DNA from: Pyrinomonadaceae bacterium
GTDB lineage: Bacteria; Acidobacteriota; Blastocatellia; Pyrinomonadales; Pyrinomonadaceae
Direction of reading: 5' to 3'
NCBI GenBank assembly: GCA_036277115.1
Contig: DASUNM010000021.1
Location: 1-64,000 of the forward strand
DNA: 64,000 nt
A model generated the notes under the pieces. That model saw nothing but the letters and a program-made list of their open reading frames with translations, made no database searches and was not told where the DNA came from. The position numbers and the translations under genes were made by a program. Below are positions 33,432-41,568 of the stretch, in pieces (within the stretch, counting starts at the first letter, position 1; every line of letters begins with the position of its first letter).

Positions 33432-34835
33432 ATGGGGTTCATGAATCACATCCTTTCGGTCCTGAAACTATTTCTGCTGGTTGCGTGTGTTTCGTTAACT
33501 TCATATGCCGCGCCGCAGACCATGCGGCTCGACTATTTCCACACCGGCGACGCCAAACACGAAACGTTCAGTTTCGATCGCGTGGTCATCGAGCCTTTGC
33601 CCTGGCCCGGCGACATGACGAAAACGATCGACCCGACCGACTACGGCAAATATTTTTTCGAAGTGCGCGAGGCGAAAACGAACCGCGTGTTGTATTCGCG
33701 CGGCTTCGCGTCGGTTTATGGCGAGTGGGAGACAACCGACGAAGCCGGTCGTGTCATGCGGACGTTTAGCGAGTCGCTGCGCTTTCCCGCGCCGGATGCG
33801 CCGGTCGAGATCGTGCTGCGAAAGCGCGACGCGAAGAACAAATGGCACGAGGCCTGGAAATTCTCGATCGATCCCAAGGACATGTTCATCGATCGATCGA
33901 AGCCCACCGCGCCGGCGCGGCTGATCCCAATTCAGCGTATGGGGGATCCGGCAACGAAAGTAGATCTGCTTCTGCTGGGCGACGGTTACACTGCGCGCGA
34001 GCAAAGCAAGTTCGTAGCCGATGCGCGGCGTCTGATCAAGGTCCTGTTTGAGACTTCACCTTTCAAAGAGAACCGCACGGCGTTCAACGTCTGGGGTCTT
34101 TGTCCGCCCGCCGCGCAATCAGGTATTTCGCGACCGTCAACCGGCATCTATCGCGACTCGATTTCGACTTATGACGCGTTCGGTTCCGAACGTTACATCC
34201 TGGCCTTCGACAATCAGCGGCTGCGCAAGGTCGCGCAGTTTGCGCCGTACGAGTTTATCGAAGTGCTGGTGAACGGACGGACGTACGGCGGCGGGGGAAT
34301 CTTCAATCTCTACAGCACGGTTGCGGCGGACAACGCGTTCGCGCCTTATGTGTTTGTGCATGAGTTCGGGCACCACTTCGCGGCTCTGGCTGATGAGTAC
34401 TACACGTCCCCGGTCGCTTACGCCCCCGCCGCGGAACGCATCGAGCCCTGGGAGCCGAACGCAACCGCGCTGCTCGATAGGAAGAACCTGAAGTGGAAAG
34501 ACCTCGTCGATGCCGACACGCCGCTTCCGACGCCCTGGAGCAAAGAGGAGTTCGAAGCCTACTCGCGGCAATACAGTGCGCGGCGCGCGCAGCTTCGCAA
34601 AGACAATCGGCCGGAAGCCGAAATGGAAGCGCTGTTTCGCGAAGACCGTCGCATGGTCGATGCGATGATGGCGAAAGAGAAGTACAACGGGCGAGTCGGT
34701 GCTTTCGAAGGCGCGATGTACGAAGCCAAGGGATTCTACCGGCCGCAGGTGGACTGCATCATGTTTTCGCGAACGGATTTCTTCTGCAAGGTTTGTAAGC
34801 GCGCGATTGAGCGCGTGATCCGGTTGTACGCCTGA
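33432..34835 (+). CDS. Exported M64-family zinc peptidase (IgA peptidase-like)
   Basis: This 467-residue protein has a signal peptide (VLKLFLLVACVSLTSYAA), an N-terminal beta domain (about 30-160) and the M64 catalytic domain. The zinc motif is HEFGHHFAALADEYY with H310, E311 and H314. VDLLLLGDGYTAREQSKF is the usual start of the domain. M64 peptidases include Clostridium IgA protease, but environmental members are general secreted or envelope peptidases. The Cys pair FFCKVCKRAIERV ends the protein. It is convergent with the ATPase gene at 34840 with a 4-base gap. Confidence 0.94.
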   Translation: MGFMNHILSVLKLFLLVACVSLTSYAAPQTMRLDYFHTGDAKHETFSFDRVVIEPLPWPGDMTKTIDPTDYGKYFFEVREAKTNRVLYSRGFASVYGEWETTDEAGRVMRTFSESLRFPAPDAPVEIVLRKRDAKNKWHEAWKFSIDPKDMFIDRSKPTAPARLIPIQRMGDPATKVDLLLLGDGYTAREQSKFVADARRLIKVLFETSPFKENRTAFNVWGLCPPAAQSGISRPSTGIYRDSISTYDAFGSERYILAFDNQRLRKVAQFAPYEFIEVLVNGRTYGGGGIFNLYSTVAADNAFAPYVFVHEFGHHFAALADEYYTSPVAYAPAAERIEPWEPNATALLDRKNLKWKDLVDADTPLPTPWSKEEFEAYSRQYSARRAQLRKDNRPEAEMEALFREDRRMVDAMMAKEKYNGRVGAFEGAMYEAKGFYRPQVDCIMFSRTDFFCKVCKRAIERVIRLYA

Positions 34836-34839
34836 TAGG

Positions 34840-35403
34840 TCAGAACCCGGATCGACAGTGTTGGGATCCGGCGCTCAGCCGCCGGAGGATCGTCTTAGCG
34901 ACTTGGGACGCGCTCGCCTGCACGGTGTTTACCGGTTCCCCGAAGTGCTCATCTTCATGTGACGCGACACACAGACGCGCCTTTCGCACGCTCCAGTCAA
35001 CAGCGCGGGCGCGGCCGCGCCGGCTCCTGGCGCCGAGCCGTTCGAGGATCGTCGCCAGATCCGCTCTCAGGCAGAACACGCGAACATTCGGGTCGAGCGA
35101 TTTCAGACCTGCCACCACCTCATCGAAGTACTCACGGCGGCTGAAGGCCATCGGCACGATTACTGCGCCGGTTGTAACTGTCTGAAAAAGCCGCACGCCA
35201 GAGATAACCGACCTTCGCCACAGGTCGATGTCCTGGAAGTCATCGGTGCCGGCGCCACGCAGTTTTACCCACCTCGGCAATCGCATCAGAATTGAGCCGG
35301 CCCATTCCGGGTTGTAGACCAAACTTCGTGGGACGCGACGGCGGAGAAGGCGCGCGACGGTGCTTTTACCAATACCGAATGAGCCATTGATTAGGATGAT
35401 CAT
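34840..35403 (-). CDS. P-loop ATPase/kinase resembling TmrB
   Basis: From the ATG at 35403 this is 187 residues beginning MIILINGSFGIGKSTVARLL, a Walker A P-loop kinase start. The motif DDFQDIDLWRRSVISG and the region MAFSRREYFDEVVAGLKSLD match the TmrB/AAA_33-like family, some members of which confer tunicamycin resistance by binding the drug. The real substrate is unknown. An upstream in-frame start at 35436 would overlap the preceding small gene. It ends the minus-strand run that starts at 36108. Confidence 0.83.
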   Translation of the reverse strand: MIILINGSFGIGKSTVARLLRRRVPRSLVYNPEWAGSILMRLPRWVKLRGAGTDDFQDIDLWRRSVISGVRLFQTVTTGAVIVPMAFSRREYFDEVVAGLKSLDPNVRVFCLRADLATILERLGARSRRGRARAVDWSVRKARLCVASHEDEHFGEPVNTVQASASQVAKTILRRLSAGSQHCRSGF

Positions 35404-35439
35404 TACTAAACTCGACAGGCAAAGCGGCGAACGCATAAC

Positions 35440-35619
35440 TTAGGTTGCAGCACGGGCCTTTCGCACGCACAACACCGCCAACAGCAACATCACGATTGCG
35501 ATGACTACCTGTGACGGTGATAAGCCGCCGCCAGTTGCCATCCGCTCAACAGTGCGGAACAGGGCCAGCACGCCAATCAATCCGAACAAAGCCGTAAGAG
35601 CATACCTGAGGATTCTCAT
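35440..35619 (-). CDS. Tiny two-helix membrane protein
   Basis: This 59-residue protein starts MRILRYALTALFGLIGVLAL, then a short loop (ERMATGGGLSPSQ), then VVIAIVMLLLAVLCVRKARA. Two transmembrane helices form a hairpin with basic ends. AGGAACC precedes the ATG. Its start is 12 bases after the stop of the exported gene at 35632, and the TmrB-like gene follows 36 bases on, so the three are probably one operon. No family is recognised. Confidence 0.75.
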   Translation of the reverse strand: MRILRYALTALFGLIGVLALFRTVERMATGGGLSPSQVVIAIVMLLLAVLCVRKARAAT

Positions 35620-35631
35620 GCGGTTCCTGAC

Positions 35632-36108
35632 TTACCCCCGCGCGGGACGACGCCTGTGCGTGTAATAGACTCTGCACTCATTGACTGGCGTCCCGTCGTC
35701 CGTTTCCAGGTTGTAGCTGACTCGGATCCGGTACCACCCGGTCTTAGTGAAGATTGGTTCGTCATCAGTGCTGACACGGCCATTTGCCTCAGCCGTGACA
35801 ATCTTAAGCAGCTTCATTTTTTCAAATGCATACCAGCTGGCGGTCGCGGCTTCGTCATTCGGCTCCCACGATCGCAACCAAAAAAACTTATTGTCAGGAC
35901 CAAGGATCGCCAGGTCCCGGCCGTGAGGGACGGACATATTGAGCGTAAGTGTGTCACCCAGATAGAGCCTGCCGGGTGAGCATCTCAAGCTGACCTTGCG
36001 CGCTATATCTCTGGCCGAAGGTTGTGGCTTCGTGTCTTGCCCGAACGCACTATGTCCAGCGAAAAGAGTGACGATCATCAACAGTAGGGCGGGTAAGAAA
36101 CGTTTCAT
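35632..36108 (-). CDS. Exported protein of unknown function
   Basis: From the ATG at 36108 (AGGA 7 bases upstream; a GTG at 36120 is possible) this is 158 residues. A signal peptide (LPALLLMIVTLFAGHSAFGQ) is followed by a beta-rich domain: LRCSPGRLYLGDTLTLNMSV, GRDLAILGPDNKFFWLRSW, TKTGWYRIRVSYNLETDDG. The pattern suggests an immunoglobulin-like fold. No family is recognised. It heads a small run with the membrane peptide and the TmrB-like gene. Confidence 0.78.
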   Translation of the reverse strand: MKRFLPALLLMIVTLFAGHSAFGQDTKPQPSARDIARKVSLRCSPGRLYLGDTLTLNMSVPHGRDLAILGPDNKFFWLRSWEPNDEAATASWYAFEKMKLLKIVTAEANGRVSTDDEPIFTKTGWYRIRVSYNLETDDGTPVNECRVYYTHRRRPARG

Positions 36109-36144
36109 AACAGTCCTCACGCTTCGACTTGTCTGATAGTGGGC

Positions 36145-36303
36145 CTATCCGCCGGCTCGGCGGCTCTGAGCAAGAAGGATGATTCCAAGGACGAGAAAGG
36201 CCAGACCGATAGCCAGAAAGGCGCGTTGTCCGATGGCGCCGAGCGTGATGAAGGCGATCCCGACGGTCAGGAAGGGAGCGCCAATGTATTTTGTGGCTGT
36301 CAT
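36145..36303 (-). CDS. Tiny two-helix membrane protein
   Basis: This 52-residue protein starts MTATKYIGAPFLTVGIAFIT, continues LGAIGQRAFLAIGLAFLVLG and ends IILLAQSRRAGG. Two hydrophobic helices are joined by a short turn. GAAAGGCAGATC precedes the ATG. It resembles small DUF-type membrane hairpins, is not otherwise recognised, and stands upstream of the exported protein gene on the same strand. Confidence 0.7.
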   Translation of the reverse strand: MTATKYIGAPFLTVGIAFITLGAIGQRAFLAIGLAFLVLGIILLAQSRRAGG

Positions 36304-36390
36304 GATCTGCCTTTCGCCGCTCCGATCTACTGGCGGCTAGGTTTCACTGCACTCAGCTTGTTTCCAAATTCCGTTGAGCTAAGTGAACGG

Positions 36391-36975
36391 TCACTGATTG
36401 GGTTTGTAAGGTTTGTCGTCGAGGAGCAGATCCCCGTCACGAATATTATCTACGCGGTACAACTTCCACCCTTCGACAGTTTTCTTCCAGGTCTCGCGCT
36501 GCACGACGGCGCTTTCGACCTTGTGTAATGTGCCATCTGGAAAGCGTTGCATCCGAACAGTCTTTTGACTTATGTCAGCGCTCGCCAAATCGCCCTCCAC
36601 CTCAATCGTTCCGATTTGATTATCCTGTGAGATGAAATGGTCGATTCTCTCGAGGAAGAGTCGGGTACGCGTCTCCATGTAAGCCCGCGTGTTTACCGTG
36701 CCGTCCGGCGTGACCGTGTGAAAATCGTCGGCGCGCAAAGCCATGATTGCCGCCAAATCTTTTGCCTTGAATGCCGCCATGTTGCGGGCGTACCAATCCT
36801 CGATCGCCTTACGCACGGGTTTGGACTTGTCCCGCGCAATCGTCCGGCCGTCTTTAGTTTTTGTCTTACCTTCGTCCGGTGACGTCTGCGACCGATCACT
36901 CTGTGATTGCGCGACAAGCGGTGTCGAGTAACTAATTAGCAGAGCAAAACCGGCAAGCAGCAAAATGTTTTTCAT
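36391..36975 (-). CDS. Exported NTF2-like/SnoaL-type protein
   Basis: This 194-residue protein has a signal peptide (ILLLAGFALLISYSTPLVAQ). After a charged linker (PDEGKTKTKDGRTIARDKSK) comes an NTF2-like domain: AIEDWYARNMAAFKAKDLAA, IMALRADDFHTVTPDG, TRLFLERIDHF, TWKKTVEGWKLYRVDNI. This cone-shaped fold often binds small ligands or serves as a scaffold. No catalytic residues can be assigned. It is monocistronic. Confidence 0.85.
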   Translation of the reverse strand: MKNILLLAGFALLISYSTPLVAQSQSDRSQTSPDEGKTKTKDGRTIARDKSKPVRKAIEDWYARNMAAFKAKDLAAIMALRADDFHTVTPDGTVNTRAYMETRTRLFLERIDHFISQDNQIGTIEVEGDLASADISQKTVRMQRFPDGTLHKVESAVVQRETWKKTVEGWKLYRVDNIRDGDLLLDDKPYKPNQ

Positions 36976-37117
36976 TGTTTCCCCTTCCGAACTCTTATTC
37001 CTGCACGTCTAAGAAAAACCTTCACGGCGAGGCTGAGTGCCGACAGAACCGACTATGATGCGCTTGTAGATCTTTTGACATCAGATGCCGTTCGAATCTC
37101 AGGGATAACGAGAGTTG

Positions 37118-38722
37118 TTAGCGCGGCGTGTTAGCTCTGATTGTGAGATCCGCGCGCACAGGTCCGAGCGGCGTTACTGCCTCAATCCTCAGCGGCAGGT
37201 GTCGGTAATCATCACCCACCCAAAGTCGCAGTTGCAGCCGGTCAGCGGCGCCGTCATCGCTGGTTAATGTCAGCAGCAGCGCGGGGACCTTTTGACCGTT
37301 AAGCTCAATCGTTTCCCGCTTCTGCGCCGTGACAAACAACGTGCGCGGCTGGTTGATAGCGAGTATCGAAATCGCGTTTCGCTTTGCCTGTGACAGAGCG
37401 GTCGAGGGCGGCGACAAATCAAACGTGCGAATTGCATAGAGCAAAGAAATCAAGTCGTGCGTGCCGACCGGGATTTCGATGCGCGTTCGAGTATCAGTCG
37501 TTACCGCGCCACGATTCTGATCGATGCTGTAGCCGCGCGTGCTGCGCCAGGTGCCCTCCGCGAAATTCATCTCAGTGCGAAAGGGAAGTAACGTTTCCGG
37601 ATCCACGTAGGACGAAATCTTGTCGTTGACGTAAAACACGCGCGCCCCGGCGTTCGTCGTTTGCGCAGTCGCCGTCAGCAACAGTCCATCACGATTGAAA
37701 TAACGCCCGCGCGCGGCCACGGAAAAACTCGCTGACCCAACGGCCGGTCCGGTCGCGCCGAGAAACACCTGGTAGTTCAATTGTTCGCCGACATTGAACG
37801 GAAGATTCAAACGAGTGGCGGACACCGGCGTGGTCGGGCTCGGGACTGGCGTCAACGCTCGCCCGTCAGAAGGTGGCACGACTCGCGGTGGCGTGGGCGT
37901 CGCAGTTGGCGGCGGGGTGTTCAGCTGCGACGCAGCCAACTCTGCACGAATCTCTCCGTCTTTGTGTTTCGCCGTGACCAGCACCGGCACATGCCATTCA
38001 TCTTCCGTGAGATACACACGAATGTTTGAGAGCGGTCCCGAACTGGCACTCACGCGCGCGACGAGCGTGTTGAATGAGCCCACCTTCGTCTTGATCAGTT
38101 GGCGGTCGATGATTTTAACGTCGGCCTGGTAATCCTGCGTGTCGATGCGTACGTTAATTGAGAACGAGGAACCTTCCGACAAAGGCATCGCGCGGATACG
38201 GTAAACCGTGGACAGCAAGTCGTAAGTACCAAGGACCTCGCCTGCGCGCCTTCCGGGAATTGCTTCAGTTCCGGCAGCCTGGTTGTATTCGCTGGACGCT
38301 TCAGTCGCACGGCCGGCTTCGCGCACTACTGTCTGCGACCGGTAAGGCAATCCGGTAAAAGTATCGACGTAGCTCACATAATCGTTATTCAGGGCGAGCA
38401 GCGCCACGTTGACTATGCCAGTAGTTTCGACATGCGCGCGAAGTTCGATGCCTTCGCGATCGAAGTAACGGCCACGACCGGCGATATACATGTCGACATG
38501 CGCGGCGCTTACGAACTGCGCGAACGACACGTCGTAGGTCAACCGCTCACCGACGCGATACACCGCCGCATTGAACGGCTGGACTGCCGCTTCCGGCTTT
38601 TGCTGCGCGAGTACACCCGTGAACGTCAAGATCAGGGCGGCCAGACATGCTGCGATTAGTGAGGTGACTTTTCGGTGCACGTTTGAATGATAAGAGACAG
38701 GTAAGGGGCGACGCAACGTCAT
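37118..38722 (-). CDS. Exported protein with two DUF3108 domains
   Basis: This 534-residue protein has a signal peptide-like segment (LIAACLAALILTFTGVLAQ) and two DUF3108 domains in tandem. The first starts YRVGERLTYDVSFAQFVSAA and the second FNVGEQLNYQVFLGATGPAV. Each shows RGRYFxRxG, a 'SYVDxxTxLPFR' strand and 'GTHDLISxLYAIR', an internal duplication. A Pro/Thr linker (about 268-300) separates them. DUF3108 proteins are beta-rich periplasmic proteins, possibly lipid or LPS binding. The ATG at 38722 lacks a good ribosome-binding site; a GTG at 38680 is an alternative. Confidence 0.88.
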   Translation of the reverse strand: MTLRRPLPVSYHSNVHRKVTSLIAACLAALILTFTGVLAQQKPEAAVQPFNAAVYRVGERLTYDVSFAQFVSAAHVDMYIAGRGRYFDREGIELRAHVETTGIVNVALLALNNDYVSYVDTFTGLPYRSQTVVREAGRATEASSEYNQAAGTEAIPGRRAGEVLGTYDLLSTVYRIRAMPLSEGSSFSINVRIDTQDYQADVKIIDRQLIKTKVGSFNTLVARVSASSGPLSNIRVYLTEDEWHVPVLVTAKHKDGEIRAELAASQLNTPPPTATPTPPRVVPPSDGRALTPVPSPTTPVSATRLNLPFNVGEQLNYQVFLGATGPAVGSASFSVAARGRYFNRDGLLLTATAQTTNAGARVFYVNDKISSYVDPETLLPFRTEMNFAEGTWRSTRGYSIDQNRGAVTTDTRTRIEIPVGTHDLISLLYAIRTFDLSPPSTALSQAKRNAISILAINQPRTLFVTAQKRETIELNGQKVPALLLTLTSDDGAADRLQLRLWVGDDYRHLPLRIEAVTPLGPVRADLTIRANTPR

Positions 38723-38845
38723 TCCTAATCAACGCTTTGCAGCGGGCTTTGTTCCAGATGAAAGCAACCGATGAACATAGATCTTTACGGATAAGAAAAT
38801 GCAACTCTATCGGTGCTGATTCGTGTGTATCTTCTGTGGCTCATG

Positions 38846-39577
38846 TCAGTTGCTGAGCGCCTTGGTCATATCAACCACGATGCCGCGCGCAGCTTCAATT
38901 CGATTCACGGCGGCGGTAATCGGCCGGCCCACGACAAGATAATCAGCGCCGGCACGCACCGCTTCCGCGGCGGTCATCGTCCGGCGTTGATCGTTCGCGG
39001 CATCAGTGGCAGACCGGATGCCGGGAGTAACGATCAGGAATTTTTGTTGAGCTACCGACGAGCGGATCAGTCCGATTTCCTGCGGCGAGGCGACCACGCC
39101 GTCCAGGGCGCTGTCGGCGGCGGCGCGGGCGAAGTGGGTCACAAGCTGTCTCGCGGCCCTGTCGATACCAATGCCGCCGAGCGTCTCGTCGTCCATGCTG
39201 GTCAGCAGCGTCACCGCGATCACCTTCGGTCTGGCGATCCCTTCGCGCTCCGCAGTCTCGGACACCGCATCGGCAGTGCGCTTCATCATCTCCACTCCGC
39301 CGCTCGCATGTACATTGAAGATTGAAACGCCCAGCCGGGTCGCTTCGACGCCGGCGGCCGCGACGGTGTTAGGAATGTCGTGGAATTTCAAATCGAGGAA
39401 AACTCTTCCGCCCTTTGCCACAATCTCGCGCACGATGTTAGGTCCCGCGGCGGTGAAAAGCTGCGAACCGATCTTGAACATGCCGGCAACACTGCGCAGT
39501 TCTTCGAACAGCGCCAGCGCGCTGTCGGCATTCTCGACGTCGAGAGCGACGATTAATTTGTTTTGTGCGTTCTGCAT
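38846..39577 (-). CDS. pyrF: Orotidine 5'-phosphate decarboxylase
   Basis: This 243-residue TIM-barrel enzyme converts OMP to UMP, the last step of UMP synthesis. The catalytic segment FLDLKFHDIPNTV has K64, and the phosphate-binding end has DYLVVGRPIT. The pyrD gene lies 57 bases upstream on the same strand, separated by two repeat hairpins. Confidence 0.97.
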   Translation of the reverse strand: MQNAQNKLIVALDVENADSALALFEELRSVAGMFKIGSQLFTAAGPNIVREIVAKGGRVFLDLKFHDIPNTVAAAGVEATRLGVSIFNVHASGGVEMMKRTADAVSETAEREGIARPKVIAVTLLTSMDDETLGGIGIDRAARQLVTHFARAAADSALDGVVASPQEIGLIRSSVAQQKFLIVTPGIRSATDAANDQRRTMTAAEAVRAGADYLVVGRPITAAVNRIEAARGIVVDMTKALSN

Positions 39578-39593
39578 TACAGATCTTCGGTAA

Positions 39594-39628
39594 GCATGCC
39601 TCTGGCATGCAGCACGCCGGAGGCGTGC
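39594..39628. repeat. Twin GCATGCC/GCACGCC hairpins between pyrD and pyrF
   Basis: Two back-to-back stems: GCATGCC-TCT-GGCATGC (39594-39610) and GCACGCC-GGA-GGCGTGC (39612-39628). A related sequence (ACGCACGTATCCGGCGTGC and on) lies at 56388-56434. They could act as RNA processing or attenuation hairpins. Confidence 0.7.
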
Positions 39629-39634
39629 GTACCG

Positions 39635-40738
39635 TCATGCTCGACAGCCCACTGCTTCATCCAGCGATACGAATCCTTCTTTTGAAACGAAGTGACGCAA
39701 ACCTTCATTGATCCGGCGTGCAATACCCGGCCCTTCGTAAATGAAGCCGGTGTAAATTTGAATCAAACTCGCACCGGCGCAAATCTTTTCCCACGCGTCT
39801 TCCGCTGTGAACACTCCCCCAACTCCCACGACGGGCATTGTTCCATTGGTCAGACGATAAATCATGCGAATGACTTCGTCCGAGCGACGGTTGATTGGCG
39901 CGCCGCTCAAACCGCCCTCGCCGATCTCAGCGACCCGCGCATTCGATGTCTGCAATCCTGCACGGTTAACGCTCGTGTTGGTCGCGATGATACCTGAGAC
40001 TTCGTTTTTCTGCGCAACCGCGAGGATCGCGCTAAGTTCGTCTTCGCTGAGGTCGGGCGCGATTTTTACGAGCAGCGGGCGTGGCGCCGTCAGCGAATGC
40101 TTTTCCGCAAGCTCGCGATTGCGACCTTGCAAAGAGGTCAACAGGTCATTGAGCAGGTCCGGCTGCTGCAATTCGCGAAGCTGCGGCGTGTTCGGCGAGC
40201 TGACATTCACCGCGATGTAGTCAGCGATTTCGTAAACGATTCCGAATGTCTTCAGATAATCGGGAATCGCTTTTGCGACAGGGACGCTGCGCGACTTGCC
40301 GATGTTGATTCCCAGCACGCAATCCGCTCGGTGCTTTTTCAAGTTCTTCACGACCTGCTTCGCGCCGGTATTGTTAAAACCGAGCCGATTAATAAGCGCC
40401 CGATCCTTCGGCAAGCGAAAAATGCGTGGCTTAGGATTGCCGGGCTGCGCTTCTCCCGTCACAGTTCCAACTTCAATAAATCCAAATCCGAGTGCGCTTA
40501 ACGCGTCGGTCGCTTCACCGTTCTTGTCGAAACCCGCAGCGAGGCCGACCGGGTTCGAAAAAGTCAGCCCGAACCTTTTCAGTTTTCCAAACGGCGCTCG
40601 TTTGTGGCGCTTTTCGACTGCATGGCGAACGGCTTCGACGCCCAACGCTCCGGACAGCGACGACAGAGCGAAGTGGTGCGCCGTCTCTGCCGGCAGGCGA
40701 AAGAGAATTGGACGGACGATGGAACTGTAAAGTGACAA
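39635..40738 (-). CDS. pyrD: Dihydroorotate dehydrogenase (quinone), class 2
   Basis: This 367-residue FMN enzyme at the membrane oxidises dihydroorotate with quinone. The class 2 markers are present: an N-terminal membrane-associating helix (SSIVRPILFRLPAETAHHFA), FGFIEVGTVTGEAQPGNPKP, FNNTGA, and catalytic Ser in VNVSSPNTPQLRELQ. The only plausible start is a TTG at 40736-40738, inside a short tandem repeat, which is unusual. It is upstream of pyrF. Confidence 0.96.
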   Translation of the reverse strand: MSLYSSIVRPILFRLPAETAHHFALSSLSGALGVEAVRHAVEKRHKRAPFGKLKRFGLTFSNPVGLAAGFDKNGEATDALSALGFGFIEVGTVTGEAQPGNPKPRIFRLPKDRALINRLGFNNTGAKQVVKNLKKHRADCVLGINIGKSRSVPVAKAIPDYLKTFGIVYEIADYIAVNVSSPNTPQLRELQQPDLLNDLLTSLQGRNRELAEKHSLTAPRPLLVKIAPDLSEDELSAILAVAQKNEVSGIIATNTSVNRAGLQTSNARVAEIGEGGLSGAPINRRSDEVIRMIYRLTNGTMPVVGVGGVFTAEDAWEKICAGASLIQIYTGFIYEGPGIARRINEGLRHFVSKEGFVSLDEAVGCRA

Positions 40739-40845
40739 GTGACGAGATTACAGTGACAAGTGACAAGTGGCGAGCGACAAGTTCGCCGGCCCGACGTTGA
40801 GTTTAGCCGTAAGCCTGTTTTCTTGTCACTCGCAACTTGTCTCTC
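40732..40845. repeat. GTGACAAGTGAC-type tandem and inverted repeat upstream of pyrD and pyrR
   Basis: Variants of GTGACAAGT repeat at 40732-40782. Complementary TTGTCACTCGCAACTTGTC lies at 40821-40839. The block fills the divergent pyrD/pyrR promoter region and includes the pyrD TTG start. Confidence 0.7.
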
Positions 40846-40874
40846 ATCACTTCTGTTGTTAGTATCTGACGCCG

Positions 40875-41444
40875 GTGGAATTCACTGAAAAGGCCCGCAT
40901 CATGGACGACGCGCGAATCAATCGCGCGCTTGCCCGACTCGCTTCTGAAATCGTCGAAGAAAATCACGGACTAACGGATCTGGTGTTGGTGGGAATTCGT
41001 CGTCGGGGTGTGCCTTTGGCGAACCGGATCGCCGACAAAATAGAGGATTTGGAAGGCACGCGTCCGCCGGTTGGCATCCTCGACATCACTTTGTATCGCG
41101 ACGATCTTTCGACGGTTGGGGCAAAACCAATTGTCAGCGGGACTGAATTGCCGGGCGACATCGAGAACCGCACGATTGTTCTGGTTGACGACGTGCTCTA
41201 CACCGGGCGCACTGTGCGCGCGGCGCTGGATCAGTTAATCGATTTCGGCCGCCCGCGACGCGTGCAACTCGCCGTCCTGGTCGATCGGGGCAACGAGCAT
41301 CGCGAGCTGCCGATTCAGGCCGACTACATCGGCAAACATGTGCCGACGAAGAAGAGTGAGATTATTAAAGTGATGTTGACGGACTTTGACGAGGACGAAG
41401 GAGTCCTGATCGTCGAGCGACCCGCAGCCGAAGCGGCAGCGTGA
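40875..41444 (+). CDS. pyrR: PyrR: pyr operon regulator / uracil phosphoribosyltransferase
   Basis: This 189-residue PRTase-fold protein has the PRPP loop [20 protein letters not shown] and the family N-terminus ([20 protein letters not shown]). PyrR binds pyr mRNA when UMP is high and favours termination; some also make UMP from uracil. The GTG at 40875 is used as start (an ATG at 40902 is too short for the family). Its stop is inside a strong terminator that precedes pyrB. Confidence 0.96.
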   Translation: MEFTEKARIMDDARINRALARLASEIVEENHGLTDLVLVGIRRRGVPLANRIADKIEDLEGTRPPVGILDITLYRDDLSTVGAKPIVSGTELPGDIENRTIVLVDDVLYTGRTVRAALDQLIDFGRPRRVQLAVLVDRGNEHRELPIQADYIGKHVPTKKSEIIKVMLTDFDEDEGVLIVERPAAEAAA

Positions 41445-41469
41445 AGCGGCCTCCGAGGCCGCTTTTTTT
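41444..41469 (+). terminator. Intrinsic terminator (possible attenuator) between pyrR and pyrB
   Basis: AAGCGGCCT (41444-41452), loop CCG and AGGCCGCTT (41456-41464) then seven T in total form a perfect 9-bp stem overlapping the pyrR stop. In Bacillus, PyrR-controlled attenuators sit in such positions. Here no PyrR-binding loop consensus was found. Confidence 0.85.
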
Positions 41470-41472
41470 ATG

Positions 41473-41562
41473 TTAGTAGTCAGTTGTTCGTTGTCAGTCG
41501 TCAGTTGTTCTCGAACCTCCGGCATTTGCAACTGACCACTGACCACTGACCACTGACAGTTT
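41473..41562. repeat. CAGTTGTC / CACTGAC tandem repeats before pyrB
   Basis: GTCAGTTGTTCGTTGTCAGT-like units on the left and three exact GACCACT repeats (10-bp spacing) on the right are complementary to one another, giving a large imperfect hairpin just before pyrB. Confidence 0.7.
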
Positions 41563-41568
41563 TTTCAG

